Shown: positions 13,444 through 22,653 of the stretch, piece by piece
Numbering within the stretch: position 1 is the stretch's first letter
Layout: every line of letters starts with the position of its first letter
IMG/VR virus record: IMGVR_UViG_3300031566_003864
Coordinates: 1 to 23,875 of that record
DNA length: 23,875 nucleotides
Source: a virus
Reading direction: 5' to 3' (one strand)
Notes under the pieces: model-generated
Database searches by the model: none
Told to the model about the DNA's origin: nothing
What the model saw: the letters and a program-made list of their open reading frames with translations, nothing else
Translations under genes and position numbers: made by a program

Positions 13444-15684
13444 ATGTCAAATGAATATGCAACATGGCCGGCATTAACCGATTTTCAACCAAGCATAAAA
13501 AGAGAATTACTACGACGAAAGAATAAAACTTTTGGAGATGGTAATAAACCGCGAGCAACATGGGTTAGGGCTATTTCTAATGCAGTTGATGCCGTGGTAG
13601 TTAGATCTCCAGCTGCAAAATCCGGCGAAACGACATCAATAGGAGATATACGAAATGATTTAAATGTAATGGTTGGTGGTTTACTTCGTCCAAGTGGCGC
13701 AACTCGTGGTGGTTTTGAGCCTGTGTATCAACGAGTGGCGACTGGACGAGAGATAATAGATAGACCGATGCCAGGAATAGAATCTATTTCATTACAAACT
13801 AAAGGTGATTATGGTTCATTGAGAAAGATTACAATAAATTGGCTTTGTCCAAGTGTTGAGGATTTGGATATTTTAATGCCGTATTGGTTGTCGCCAGGAA
13901 TTTCAGTAGTAGTGGAGTGGGGATGGTCAAATATTGGTCAACCGCCGATACCATTAGATATTTTAAATGTTGCTGATATGGTAGATTTGTATAAAAATCC
14001 AGCATTGATTATGAAAAAAATAATTTTAAGAGGCGGAGATCCAAAGGCTGATTATGCGGGTAATCAAGATTTCTTTATTGGTATTATTACAAATTTTTCT
14101 TGGAATATGAATGAAGATGGTACATTTACTTGTACAACGGAACTAACAACATTTGGCGAAACGATGTTAGCGTTAAATTTAAACAAGGATGTAAAAACAA
14201 AAGGTGTTAAAGTCAACGAAAAAACTATATATAGTATTAGAGAATATGTTGAAAAGGCATTCAGTAATGAAAATTTAGATAGTCAAATGAAGGCACTTCC
14301 GGAAGGACACGAAAAGGATATAATAAAAACTCCAACGATTACTGAAGAGCCAAAACAAACAAAAAGGTTTATAGAAGGAGATTACAATTTACCCGATTCG
14401 AGCGAAACAAATGGAGATATTTATGTAACCTGGGGATTTATAGAACGTAATGTAATTACTAAACATGGATGCCCGGCAGTAGATGCGGATTGGTTTGTAT
14501 TTGAAATGGATAGTTCAAACACAAGAGTTTCAAATGATGGATTTTTATATTCTCGTGATTCAGATATACTTATTAACAATAATGGTAATAATACAATGAT
14601 AGAATTTTCTACGCCTCCGAAAAATTATAATGCCGAGATATTTGGAAAAGTTGATGAAAAGTCAACTACAGTGGGGTTTTTAAATAATGTATATGTACGA
14701 AGAAGTGTACTTGTAGATGCGTTTAAAAATAGTGAAACTCTTGAAGAAGCAGTAAAAAAATTAATTAATAAAATTAGGTATGCTGCATTTGATTTATGGG
14801 ATTTGAAACTTCATACCGATCCAACAAAGGAACAAAAAGCCGAAGTAATAGATCAAAAATTTGTTAGTAAGAAATCTTTAGATGATGTAAAACAATTATT
14901 AATAGCAGAAAAGAATACGGAAGGTGCGCTTTTTAATTTTGGTGGTTATAGTGGAACAAGTATTTTAAGAAGTGTAAGTTTTACATCTAAACTGACGGAT
15001 CAAGTAGCATTAACTCATTTTTTTGGTAGAAATAAGGATACGATTACTTCTAATAATGTAGTATATAGTGCTGATTCTGATACTGGGATTAAAGCAATAT
15101 ATGGAGCAGCGGTTGATCGGGTTTTGCGAAAATTACAATTTAAAGAAGATACAATACAATTAAAAGAAGCTCCACCTATTGAAGAGGAAGATAAAAAAAG
15201 ATTAATTACAATTCTTTCAGACGAAAAAATTGCGTGGACAAAAAGTGCACCAACATCAGATTTATTTTTTTATTATAAGAATGAAAATGATAGAAAATCT
15301 GTTGGTCAATATTTACGACGAGTAACCGATGACAACAAATTAAAAAATGTTCCAATTTATTTTTTAGAAATAAGTGTAGTTATTGATGGTATAAGTGGTA
15401 TTTTACCTGGACATGTTTTTACAATGGATAATTTACCAAGGGTATACAGAGAAAATGGAGTATTTCAAATTCTTGAAATTTCACACGAAATTTCATCTGA
15501 TGATTGGGAAACGACATTACGGGCTTATTTTAGACCGGTTAATATTTTTGCTGGTAGTAAGAAAACATATGCCGAAAAAACAGCAAATGTAACATCTACT
15601 GGTAAAGAAGAAAATGATCCCGTAGTAGACGAAAATTTTGATGTAACTAATACGCAGTGGAGGTCTAGCGATGAACCTGCTTAA
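13444..15684 (+). CDS. Baseplate hub-like protein (T4 gp27 type)
   Basis: 746 residues. Near the N-terminus, MPGIESISLQTKGDYGSLRK, ITINWLCPSVEDLDILMPYWL and GISVVVEWGWS (about 115-160) is a block I recall from large baseplate hub proteins of marine myophages; it continues to FFIGIITNFSWNMNEDGTFT. The C-terminus, YFLEISVVIDGISGILPGHV then NLPRVYRENGVFQILEISHE and WETTLRAYFRP, resembles the ring-forming domain of gp27/gp44-type hubs. The central 300 residues, with repeated lysine and asparagine-rich stretches, are unassigned. The gene is followed with a 14-base overlap by the 123-residue protein. A wedge protein is an alternative. Confidence 0.58.
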   Translation: MSNEYATWPALTDFQPSIKRELLRRKNKTFGDGNKPRATWVRAISNAVDAVVVRSPAAKSGETTSIGDIRNDLNVMVGGLLRPSGATRGGFEPVYQRVATGREIIDRPMPGIESISLQTKGDYGSLRKITINWLCPSVEDLDILMPYWLSPGISVVVEWGWSNIGQPPIPLDILNVADMVDLYKNPALIMKKIILRGGDPKADYAGNQDFFIGIITNFSWNMNEDGTFTCTTELTTFGETMLALNLNKDVKTKGVKVNEKTIYSIREYVEKAFSNENLDSQMKALPEGHEKDIIKTPTITEEPKQTKRFIEGDYNLPDSSETNGDIYVTWGFIERNVITKHGCPAVDADWFVFEMDSSNTRVSNDGFLYSRDSDILINNNGNNTMIEFSTPPKNYNAEIFGKVDEKSTTVGFLNNVYVRRSVLVDAFKNSETLEEAVKKLINKIRYAAFDLWDLKLHTDPTKEQKAEVIDQKFVSKKSLDDVKQLLIAEKNTEGALFNFGGYSGTSILRSVSFTSKLTDQVALTHFFGRNKDTITSNNVVYSADSDTGIKAIYGAAVDRVLRKLQFKEDTIQLKEAPPIEEEDKKRLITILSDEKIAWTKSAPTSDLFFYYKNENDRKSVGQYLRRVTDDNKLKNVPIYFLEISVVIDGISGILPGHVFTMDNLPRVYRENGVFQILEISHEISSDDWETTLRAYFRPVNIFAGSKKTYAEKTANVTSTGKEENDPVVDENFDVTNTQWRSSDEPA

Positions 15685-16042
15685 CGAATATAGCAAAGCA
15701 AAGGGAATTAAAAAGACGATAAAGAATTATCCCAAACAATATTTTCCGCAACTAACGGCAGAAGATTATCGTATTGGATATATTGAACGATATTTTGCTA
15801 AGCCACGCACAAATCCGCAAGGTGTAATCATTGAGATAGATAAAGACGAGTATAACAGTTTAACTGGTTTATTTCCGACACCAGTTGGACTTCATTACAA
15901 TGTCATAAAATTAAGATGGTTGATCCGGGGAACTTTTGAGGCAATACAGCGTTCAAATAGTAGTACGGTAGCGTTTCAAGAAAAATATATGCCAAGGATA
16001 TCATTACATTTAAGAAACATGTTACAGTTCTGGCAGGGTTAA
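15671..16042 (+). CDS. Conserved small tail-module protein, function unknown
   Basis: 123 residues; GTGGAGG lies seven bases before ATG, inside the end of the hub-like gene. The sequence is basic and helical at the start (MNLLNEYSKAKGIKKTIKNY), then PKQYFPQLTAEDYRIGYIER, a beta segment (GVIIEIDKDEY), KLRWLIRGTF and a C-terminal helix ending LRNMLQFWQG. I recall similar proteins next to hub genes in marine myophages but know no function. An early L-N-E is present. It ends 21 bases before the polymerase gene, and no terminator lies between, so they are probably co-transcribed. Confidence 0.7.
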   Translation: MNLLNEYSKAKGIKKTIKNYPKQYFPQLTAEDYRIGYIERYFAKPRTNPQGVIIEIDKDEYNSLTGLFPTPVGLHYNVIKLRWLIRGTFEAIQRSNSSTVAFQEKYMPRISLHLRNMLQFWQG

Positions 16043-16063
16043 CATCTCACCAAAAGGTTATTT

Positions 16064-17413
16064 ATGAACATAATAGAAACAATAGAGGATTTCGCCATTT
16101 TCAAGGCGACAATCGAAAACAAAGATATAATCATTTTACCCACATTGACGAGTCCGTATAAGCATCCCTGTGACAATCATTTATCTCTTATTTATGTAAG
16201 AGTTATAGAATCTGACGACGAATATATTATTGGTTTTAATCATACAGACACAGTTGATATGGATGTATCGTTATTAGAAGAAATACAACCTAAAACGATA
16301 TGGACTATCAACCAAAAAAGACTTCTAAGTTTTATAAAAAACAAAGACATAAAAGATGTTGATATGTTTTACTACTTGCATTACAACGATGTGCCTCAAT
16401 GGATTCTGGACACGCCTACACACCTTTATTTCAACAGAAAGTTCAGTCAAGAAGAAGATATAAACATTTATATTCCACTTCCAAAACACATAGAGTTACA
16501 TCAAGACAATGCGGGGAAGATGGTTACGATACTTCATAATCATTATATACCGGCTGCCTTTGATTTTTACACTGAGAATCTAACGACGATGTATGAAGTG
16601 GAATCTCAGGGACTCAAGGTTGATTTGTCATTATTACAACATTATTATGGCGACAAGGTAATACCTTATGTATCAGATGACAGTCGTATATTCAGTGAAT
16701 ACAACTTTTACACATCCGCGGGTCGCCCGTCAAATCGTTATGGTGGTCTCAACTTTGTTGCGATTGATAAAGAAAAGGGTCACAGAAGGTCATTTATTCC
16801 AAGAAATGATGCGTTGTTATTATTTGATTTTGATTCATATCATTTGAGTTTGATTGCTAAGTTGATAGGACACGAATTTAGCGAAAAGAGTATACATACA
16901 TATTTAGGTCGTTATTACTTTGGAAAGGATGAACTGACCGACGAAGAATATGCCGACTCCAAAACTTTGAATTTTCAATATTTATATGGTGGAGTACCAA
17001 AAGAAGTTAGGGATGCGATACCATTTTTTGCCGAGGTTCAAGATTTTTATTTCGCCATTTGGCGACAAATAAAAAAAGATGGATTTTATGAATCGCCTTT
17101 ATCTGGAAGAAAGATATACAAAAAACAAATAGAAGACGCCAGCCCAACAAAGGTATTTAATTATTTTATACAATTAATGGAAACAGAAGCCAATTTAGTA
17201 TTGATGAAAAGAATCAACGAGTATTTACGAAACTATAAATCAAAGTTGGTATTGTATATTTACGATTCTTTTCTGTTTGATATAAGTCAAGACGATGGTA
17301 AAGAAATGATAAATGGTTTACGGGATATACTAAAAGTATTTCCTACAAAGGTATATTTTGGATATAACTATCAAGATTTACAAGACATTACACAAACTTT
17401 CATTTCGGAATAG
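16064..17413 (+). CDS. Divergent family A DNA polymerase lacking a clear exonuclease domain
   Basis: 449 residues. The catalytic palm and fingers of Pol I-type enzymes are all visible: TSAGRPSNRYGGLNFVAI (218-234, the TxxGRxSS block), motif A with D255 in FDFDSYHLSLIAKL, motif B with K300, F304 and Y308 in KTLNFQYLYGG, N366 and Q370 in FNYFIQ, and motif C with D401 in YIYDSFLFD. Both metal-binding aspartates are kept. Changes from Klenow: the steric-gate Glu710 position is H260, the motif C H-D-E is Y-D-S, and Arg754 is Y297. About 170 residues precede the thumb region and show no DxE exonuclease motif, so proofreading may be encoded elsewhere, as I recall for Rhodothermus phage RM378. AAGG precedes the ATG at a six-base spacing. 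It lies downstream of tail genes. Confidence 0.85.
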   Translation: MNIIETIEDFAIFKATIENKDIIILPTLTSPYKHPCDNHLSLIYVRVIESDDEYIIGFNHTDTVDMDVSLLEEIQPKTIWTINQKRLLSFIKNKDIKDVDMFYYLHYNDVPQWILDTPTHLYFNRKFSQEEDINIYIPLPKHIELHQDNAGKMVTILHNHYIPAAFDFYTENLTTMYEVESQGLKVDLSLLQHYYGDKVIPYVSDDSRIFSEYNFYTSAGRPSNRYGGLNFVAIDKEKGHRRSFIPRNDALLLFDFDSYHLSLIAKLIGHEFSEKSIHTYLGRYYFGKDELTDEEYADSKTLNFQYLYGGVPKEVRDAIPFFAEVQDFYFAIWRQIKKDGFYESPLSGRKIYKKQIEDASPTKVFNYFIQLMETEANLVLMKRINEYLRNYKSKLVLYIYDSFLFDISQDDGKEMINGLRDILKVFPTKVYFGYNYQDLQDITQTFISE

Positions 17414-17423
17414 GATTTTCAAT

Positions 17424-17445
17424 TATATTTATATTTATATGTGGA
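17424..17445 (+). promoter_or_regulatory. Candidate phage promoter, tandem TATATTTATA
   Basis: Two overlapping TATATTTATA copies (17424-17433 and 17430-17439) followed by TGTGGA. Bases 17425-17445 are identical to 2974-2994. It starts 11 bases after the polymerase stop and lies 21 bases before the ATG at 17466. Confidence 0.55.
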
Positions 17446-17465
17446 TAAATGTGTGGAGAAAATAC

Positions 17466-17717
17466 ATGATAAAATTAAAAAATTTATTAAGTGAAGACAA
17501 ATTGTTTATTTCGATAAATCCAACCGGGGAATCTGTTTACAAATATGAATTATTTTTACAAAATTCAACAAAAAAACAACGAAAAAAATATTTTGATTTG
17601 TTAGGTGCTGTGATAACTGATGGTGATTATAATAGATTATTCTTTATCGATAAAGAGAAAGCTTTAGTTGCAAAAAACAAAATTGAAAAGGCTTTAAAGA
17701 AAAATAATTGGAGATAA
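17466..17717 (+). CDS. Small protein with leader ending in LSE
   Basis: 83 residues from the ATG at 17466, which has GTGGAG nine bases upstream; in-frame ATGs at 17358 and 17439 lie in the polymerase gene or in the candidate promoter. It starts MIKLKNLLSEDKLFI, with L-S-E as a possible cleavage point. The rest is lysine-rich (NSTKKQRKKYFDLLG) with a beta-alpha pattern (YNRLFFIDKEKALVAKNKI) that looks like a small compact fold. No family recognised. The next gene begins after three bases, so they share an mRNA. Confidence 0.68.
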   Translation: MIKLKNLLSEDKLFISINPTGESVYKYELFLQNSTKKQRKKYFDLLGAVITDGDYNRLFFIDKEKALVAKNKIEKALKKNNWR

Positions 17718-17720
17718 TAA

Positions 17721-19925
17721 ATGACTAAAGAGTTTATAGAAGAAATTATATTTGAATTATCATATAGAGTATCAAATGGTATTCCTGATTTAAAGAATGA
17801 AGATCATTTATATGTGCTTCGTGAAATAATGGAAGAAAAAGGCATATCGTTTGATGTGATAGAAAGTGTTATTGATAATTTGAGAGAAAAGAGGTTACTA
17901 ACTGAACTTGAATCATTTGGTGGGCCGACTCGTTCTTTCGCCATAGATTTTGATGGAACACATAGTTCTGGAAGTCTAAATTTTGATTTTAAAAATTATG
18001 ATCCCGAAATTAAAGAACCTGTTCAAGATGATGAAGCAGAAGCTGAGGACGACGGCGATGAACCGGTAAAAGAAGAAAGTTATATTCCAACCTATATTTT
18101 TGATCCTGATAAAATGGGTATAGTTGAAACCGGAAATAGCATTCCAAAGAACGAAGTATTGAGTGAAAACAAGTTTAAGTGTTTTATGACAGGAGAGGTT
18201 TTTCTTGAAACAACGAATGGAACACTTGTTAAGGAACTTGATTATTTAGACAACACGATAGAGGAATTGAATGAAGACTGGTGGGCTGATTATTCTGAGG
18301 AAGAGCAACAAAAATATATTCAAGACCATCCAGCAAGTCAAAAAGCATTGGATGCAAAAAAGAAAAAAGAGAAAGATGTGCCGTCTGGCGAAAAAGACAA
18401 TAAAGAACAAAAAGATGAAATGAGAAATGTTGATCATGAAGAAACCACCAAAGCTTTAATGTTTACCAAAACAGAAGCGGAAACAGAAAAGAAAACTAAA
18501 AAGAGTGGTGAAGTGTTAGGCCGCGGATTGGGAACTCCTGAATCAAGAGCGGGAGAAGCGGCTACACATTATGCGATTAGACAATTGATTGCAGGGAAAA
18601 ATTTAGATGAAGTAAAAAACACTCTAACGGATATTGCTAATCAGAAAGACACATATTTGAAAAAAGAGTGGGTTAATAGTTCTCTTAACGCTACTAAATT
18701 TATTGTGAATAAATATGGAGCAGAAAATATAGATGAAGTTGTTTGGGATACTCCATCAGGTAGAAAATTAATTGGAGTTGAAGGACACATGACACCAAGT
18801 GATATGTTTATTACAACAAAAGACGGGAAAAGAATAGGAATATCATTAAAGAAAGATGGTGATGTATATTTAGTTAATAGTGGATATAAACAAGCGTTGC
18901 TGAATTTATTAGAAGGTATGAATGAACAAGAAAAACAAAAAATAACAGAATCCGCGGGTGATGAATCATATAAAAAAGATAGAAACGAAAAGTTACAAAA
19001 AGCTATAAATGTATTAGATGGAGAAATGAAATCTACATTTAATACATCACTTAAATATTATAAATCAAACATTGATGAAGCTATAAATATATTTGGGCCA
19101 AATTATGGAAAATACTTGGATTCATTAGATAACATGGATTCAATAGTTGAAAGAGCGAATAGTGGTGGTAAACTTAAAACGGACGAAATTAAAGCTTTTG
19201 CAAGAATTATTGGTCGAGGAACTCCAATTTATGAAAAGAACCCTGATTTATATAACGATATAAATTTAGCGGATTATAGACTTATTGGACGATTATTAAA
19301 AAATTTTGAAGAAAGCCCAAAGTTTGCTGTTTCATTAAAGAAATTTATTTCTAAAAGAATACATATAAGTGAACTTCTTAATTTAGAACAAAATCCAAAA
19401 TTAGATGAATTCATAACTGTATATGGTGAATCGCCAGATGGAGTTGAATTGAGTAAAAAGAGTTTATTAGAGTTATTCGGCGAAAAAACTACAAAATTAT
19501 ATGAAATAAAAGAGGGATTTGAAAAGGCTAAAACGCCAGAGGAAAAGAAAAAATATTCAAACGAGATAATGAAAAGTATTAATAATAGTATTTATATAGA
19601 TTTTAAAGACGGAGCACATGATGGTGTAATTAAAGTAAAACACGAAGATGGAAAAGAATATCCAATATTTACTGTTGGAACAAGGACTCGTGGAATTGGG
19701 GCCGCTACAGCTCTTGAAATACATCAAACTTCATATATGGCGAATGCTTTAAAATTTAAGACATTTGATGTTGAAAAATGGAATCCATTACAAAGAAATA
19801 ATTTTTTCAAAAGATTAAAAGGTGAATATGAAGAAAGGTTAAAAGATAATAAAGGAAATCCAGAAGGAATTGCGGAACTTCAAGATGGTATAAAGAAAAT
19901 AAACGAAAAACTAAAGGAGAAATAG
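17721..19925 (+). CDS. Large phage protein with PD-(D/E)XK-like core, candidate virion nuclease
   Basis: 734 residues. The first 60 (MTKEFIEEIIFELSYRVSNG, then LKNEDHLYVLREIMEEKGI) are an N-terminal domain I recall from several marine phage virion proteins. An acidic linker (100-120) and a lysine/glutamate-rich stretch follow; between them is DYSEEEQQKYIQDHPASQKA (190-209), a motif repeated in the small ORF at 22924. The core (270-400) has E279 in SRAGEAATHYAIRQL, D361 in MTPSDMFITT and K377/K378 in RIGISLKKDG, a layout like PD-(D/E)XK nucleases, though the second acidic residue is replaced by serine (S375-L-K377). The C-terminus has VGTRTRGIGAATALEIHQTS. Function is inferred, not established. 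It ends two bases before the next ATG. Confidence 0.6.
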   Translation: MTKEFIEEIIFELSYRVSNGIPDLKNEDHLYVLREIMEEKGISFDVIESVIDNLREKRLLTELESFGGPTRSFAIDFDGTHSSGSLNFDFKNYDPEIKEPVQDDEAEAEDDGDEPVKEESYIPTYIFDPDKMGIVETGNSIPKNEVLSENKFKCFMTGEVFLETTNGTLVKELDYLDNTIEELNEDWWADYSEEEQQKYIQDHPASQKALDAKKKKEKDVPSGEKDNKEQKDEMRNVDHEETTKALMFTKTEAETEKKTKKSGEVLGRGLGTPESRAGEAATHYAIRQLIAGKNLDEVKNTLTDIANQKDTYLKKEWVNSSLNATKFIVNKYGAENIDEVVWDTPSGRKLIGVEGHMTPSDMFITTKDGKRIGISLKKDGDVYLVNSGYKQALLNLLEGMNEQEKQKITESAGDESYKKDRNEKLQKAINVLDGEMKSTFNTSLKYYKSNIDEAINIFGPNYGKYLDSLDNMDSIVERANSGGKLKTDEIKAFARIIGRGTPIYEKNPDLYNDINLADYRLIGRLLKNFEESPKFAVSLKKFISKRIHISELLNLEQNPKLDEFITVYGESPDGVELSKKSLLELFGEKTTKLYEIKEGFEKAKTPEEKKKYSNEIMKSINNSIYIDFKDGAHDGVIKVKHEDGKEYPIFTVGTRTRGIGAATALEIHQTSYMANALKFKTFDVEKWNPLQRNNFFKRLKGEYEERLKDNKGNPEGIAELQDGIKKINEKLKEK

Positions 19926-19927
19926 TT

Positions 19928-20320
19928 ATGACAAAAACACAATTATTGTGTACATTCACACGTAAGAACAAATTAGAGGAAACGATTGAGGAAATACTAA
20001 AGACGTACACAATTGCGTTTGGTAGGATATATATATTAGAAAATTTAGACAATAAAAGGGAATTGATATGTACATATAATGTAAATTTTGATCCAAGTGG
20101 TAAAGCATTACGGAGTACAATTTCAATACATCGTAAGAAACAAACAAACACATTATACACGATAAATGCATTAAATCATGTAGTAAGTTTATTAAATGAT
20201 GGCAAAGTTGATCCAAATTTTGAAGTGGATTTTACAAAATTTCAAAACACATTATTAGTTACCGACGAAAATGGGTTGAAAAAAATTCAAACAAAGATAT
20301 TTGATATACGCGAGGTTTAG
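19928..20320 (+). CDS. Conserved phage protein of unknown function
   Basis: 130 residues: MTKTQLLCTFTRKNKLEETI, TYTIAFGRIYILENLDNKRE, LICTYNVNFDPSG, then STISIHRKKQTNTLYTINAL and a C-terminal block ending IFDIREV. I recall this arrangement from marine T4-like phage genomes, without any described function. The fold appears alpha/beta. AAAGGAG precedes the ATG, the spacing to the previous gene is two bases, and the next starts ten bases after its stop. The conserved position beside the 734-residue protein suggests a linked role. Confidence 0.7.
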   Translation: MTKTQLLCTFTRKNKLEETIEEILKTYTIAFGRIYILENLDNKRELICTYNVNFDPSGKALRSTISIHRKKQTNTLYTINALNHVVSLLNDGKVDPNFEVDFTKFQNTLLVTDENGLKKIQTKIFDIREV

Positions 20321-20330
20321 GAGATAATCA

Positions 20331-20567
20331 ATGGAGAGAGAAGAATTAAAAGAGATTGTACAAGAAATGATTTTAAGTGAAGCAAGACCAAAAGACACTA
20401 AAGGCATCAAAAAAATATACTATGATCTCGGCGACAAAATACAAGGTTTAGCTAAGTTAGGAAAAACCAAAAGGGATGCTAAAATCAAAGATTTAGCGGC
20501 AAAAATGTTTAAGGCATTTAGGGAGTTAGAAAGTTATTTTGATAAAGAATATGATGGTTGGGATTAG
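20331..20567 (+). CDS. Small helical protein with leader ending in LSE
   Basis: 78 residues: MEREELKEIVQEMILSEARP, a charged amphipathic leader ending in L-S-E, resembling that of the gene at 4096. The mature part would be a lysine-rich helical bundle (GDKIQGLAKLGKTKRDAKIK, then FRELESYFDKEYDGWD). AGGAG is ten bases before the ATG. No family recognised. Confidence 0.68.
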   Translation: MEREELKEIVQEMILSEARPKDTKGIKKIYYDLGDKIQGLAKLGKTKRDAKIKDLAAKMFKAFRELESYFDKEYDGWD

Positions 20568-20579
20568 GGAGAAGATTAA

Positions 20580-20879
20580 ATGAAGATAAAGAAAAAGGTA
20601 TTTGAGGAACTTTCGGATTTAGAACACGCTCAATGGATGTCATGGGCAAAGGACATCACCAAAACTGAAAAGATAAGTCCTGAGCGAGTAAAACGTTGGG
20701 AAGAAGATATGTTTAAGCCTTATAGTGAGTTGAGTGAGGAAGATAAGGACAAGGACAGAGAAATCGCAATAATTGTGTTACAGGTACTTGCTAAATATTA
20801 TGATCTTGTACCAAAAACTGAAATAAAGGAATCCAATATAAATGTATATATTGGAAAAATGAAAACTGAGTGGCCGTAA
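20580..20879 (+). CDS. RyR-domain-like small protein
   Basis: 99 residues. The core LEHAQWMSWAKDI, then SPERVKRWEEDMFKPYSELS and EEDKDKDREIAIIVLQ, follows the pattern LEHxxW...W...PYxxLxExxKxxDR seen in RyR-type repeat domains of bacteria and phages. The biochemical role in phages is unknown; the domain is thought of as a ligand or protein-binding module. GGGAGAAG lies before the ATG. It ends 30 bases before the fusion enzyme gene. Assignment by pattern only. Confidence 0.6.
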   Translation: MKIKKKVFEELSDLEHAQWMSWAKDITKTEKISPERVKRWEEDMFKPYSELSEEDKDKDREIAIIVLQVLAKYYDLVPKTEIKESNINVYIGKMKTEWP

Positions 20880-20909
20880 CAAAACAATAAAAGGTTTTGG
20901 TTAAATACT

Positions 20910-22580
20910 ATGAATTATTTCAAATTTAATTATAAAAATAGAATTATAAATGTATATATTACTCTTGATTGTAAGCCAATGGTTTTTATTAAAAAACCAA
21001 ACAATGACAAAGTAATAGTTTATAAAATACATTTCTATGATAATATAAACAATAAAATGTTGTATGATGTGGAAATAACCGACAATTGTCTGCCAATTAA
21101 TTGTTGGGCAATTTGCAACATCAAATGTAAAGAATATCGAATAGAAATAATAGATAAAGATGAAGATATGTTGATATTATCTCATATATTATTAAATGAA
21201 AATAAAGAATATAAAAAAATTGATTTATATAAAGAAAACATATATTTGGACGAAAATGGTTCTTTAGGCGAAACACCTCTTTGTGAAATAATGAAAAAAC
21301 ATGGTAGCGATAAGTCAACATATCATAATTATACATTATTTTACCATGCACTTTTTCAAGGTATGAGATATAAAAATATAAATTTATTTGAATTGGGAAT
21401 TGGTTCTAATGATGTAAGTATTCTATCGAATATGGGCAAAGCAGGAAAACCTGGTGCATCACTTAGGGGATGGAGAGAATATTTTAAAAATGCTAGAATA
21501 TATGGAGCAGACATAGATAAAAAAATATTATTCAAGGAAAAAAACATAGAAACTTTTTATTGTGATTCATTAAGTTCAAAATCAATAAAAGATATGTTTA
21601 ATCAAATAGATGTTTTATTCGATATAATTATTGATGATGGATTGCATACATATGAATCAAACTTTAATTTTTTAATTAATTCTTTTAATAATTTAAAGTC
21701 GGGTGGTTATTATATAATAGAAGATGTTTATGTAATAGAGCAATTTAATTCTATAAGAGAAACATTATTAAATGATTTTGAAATAGAATTTATTGATATA
21801 TATAAAATACCACATATTAGAAACAAAATAGACAATAATTTAATAATAATAAAAAAGAAAGAAGATAAAAAGAGGTGTTTTGTTACTTTTTATTCTAACG
21901 AAGATTATGAACTAAATCAAGTATTGGTAGAGAGTATTAACAAGTTTTCCAAATATAATATATTATCATTTACACACGACGATTTTTCACATTTAGACAT
22001 AGAAAATAGGTATCGATGTCCAATATTCATTCAGAAAGTATTATCATATATTAAATGTCTTCAAATTGGATTTGATGAAGTTGTATGGTTGGATTCAGAT
22101 ATAATTGCATTTCCTAAAATAGATAATATATGGAATAATACTTGCAAGATAGAAGATTATTCTTTGTTACCTGTTCATTTTATGTTGTTAGATCCATATA
22201 ATTTGTTGAATAATGAAAAAAAATATTTTAATTGTAAAATAACAAATAATACTGTTTATTTACATGCGTGTATTTCTATTTTTAATAAAAATTGTTTAGA
22301 TTTTTTTAATAAAGTTCTGGATAAATATTTATACGTCGATCATAGACTATTTCCATTTGGCGACGAATCTATAATGAATTGTTTGATATGGGAAAAAGAA
22401 GAGCCTAAAAATTTAGGAAGATGTTATATTCAATATGATTATAAAAAAAATAGTGAATATATTCATGGGAAATTTATTTTTGAAAAAATTAAAAAAGATG
22501 AAATATTAGCATTTCATGGGTGTAAAGAAAAAGAAATTTCTAGAGAATATTTGAAAAGGATATCAGAAAACTTTTGCTAA
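20910..22580 (+). CDS. SAM methyltransferase - GT8-like glycosyltransferase fusion
   Basis: 556 residues in three parts. Residues 1-120 are a beta-rich unassigned domain. Residues 121-320 are a class I SAM-dependent methyltransferase of the macrocin/mycinamicin O-methyltransferase type: HGSDKSTYHNY (131-141), FELGIGS (160-166), GASLRGWREYF (182-192), GADID (199-203), IIDDGLHTY (240-248) and GGYYIIEDV (265-273). Residues 321-556 resemble GT-A glycosyltransferases of family 8: a CFVTFYSN start, D395-S-D397 in VVWLDSDII as the metal-binding DxD, FGDESIMN (483-490) and H536-G-C-K near the end. Together they would add and O-methylate a sugar on a phage or host glycan. It is very AT-rich, with weak SD, unlike neighbours, suggesting acquisition. 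Confidence 0.78.
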   Translation: MNYFKFNYKNRIINVYITLDCKPMVFIKKPNNDKVIVYKIHFYDNINNKMLYDVEITDNCLPINCWAICNIKCKEYRIEIIDKDEDMLILSHILLNENKEYKKIDLYKENIYLDENGSLGETPLCEIMKKHGSDKSTYHNYTLFYHALFQGMRYKNINLFELGIGSNDVSILSNMGKAGKPGASLRGWREYFKNARIYGADIDKKILFKEKNIETFYCDSLSSKSIKDMFNQIDVLFDIIIDDGLHTYESNFNFLINSFNNLKSGGYYIIEDVYVIEQFNSIRETLLNDFEIEFIDIYKIPHIRNKIDNNLIIIKKKEDKKRCFVTFYSNEDYELNQVLVESINKFSKYNILSFTHDDFSHLDIENRYRCPIFIQKVLSYIKCLQIGFDEVVWLDSDIIAFPKIDNIWNNTCKIEDYSLLPVHFMLLDPYNLLNNEKKYFNCKITNNTVYLHACISIFNKNCLDFFNKVLDKYLYVDHRLFPFGDESIMNCLIWEKEEPKNLGRCYIQYDYKKNSEYIHGKFIFEKIKKDEILAFHGCKEKEISREYLKRISENFC

Positions 22581-22653
22581 GTATTATGAATGGGCTACGT
22601 AAAAATATAAAAAATAATAAAAACTGAAATATTTTTGGAATTTTGAAACTTCT

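Noticed and set aside
15395-15592. Plus-strand overlapping ORF inside the hub-like gene
   Set aside because: No ribosome binding site, and the hub frame here carries the conserved C-terminal domain.
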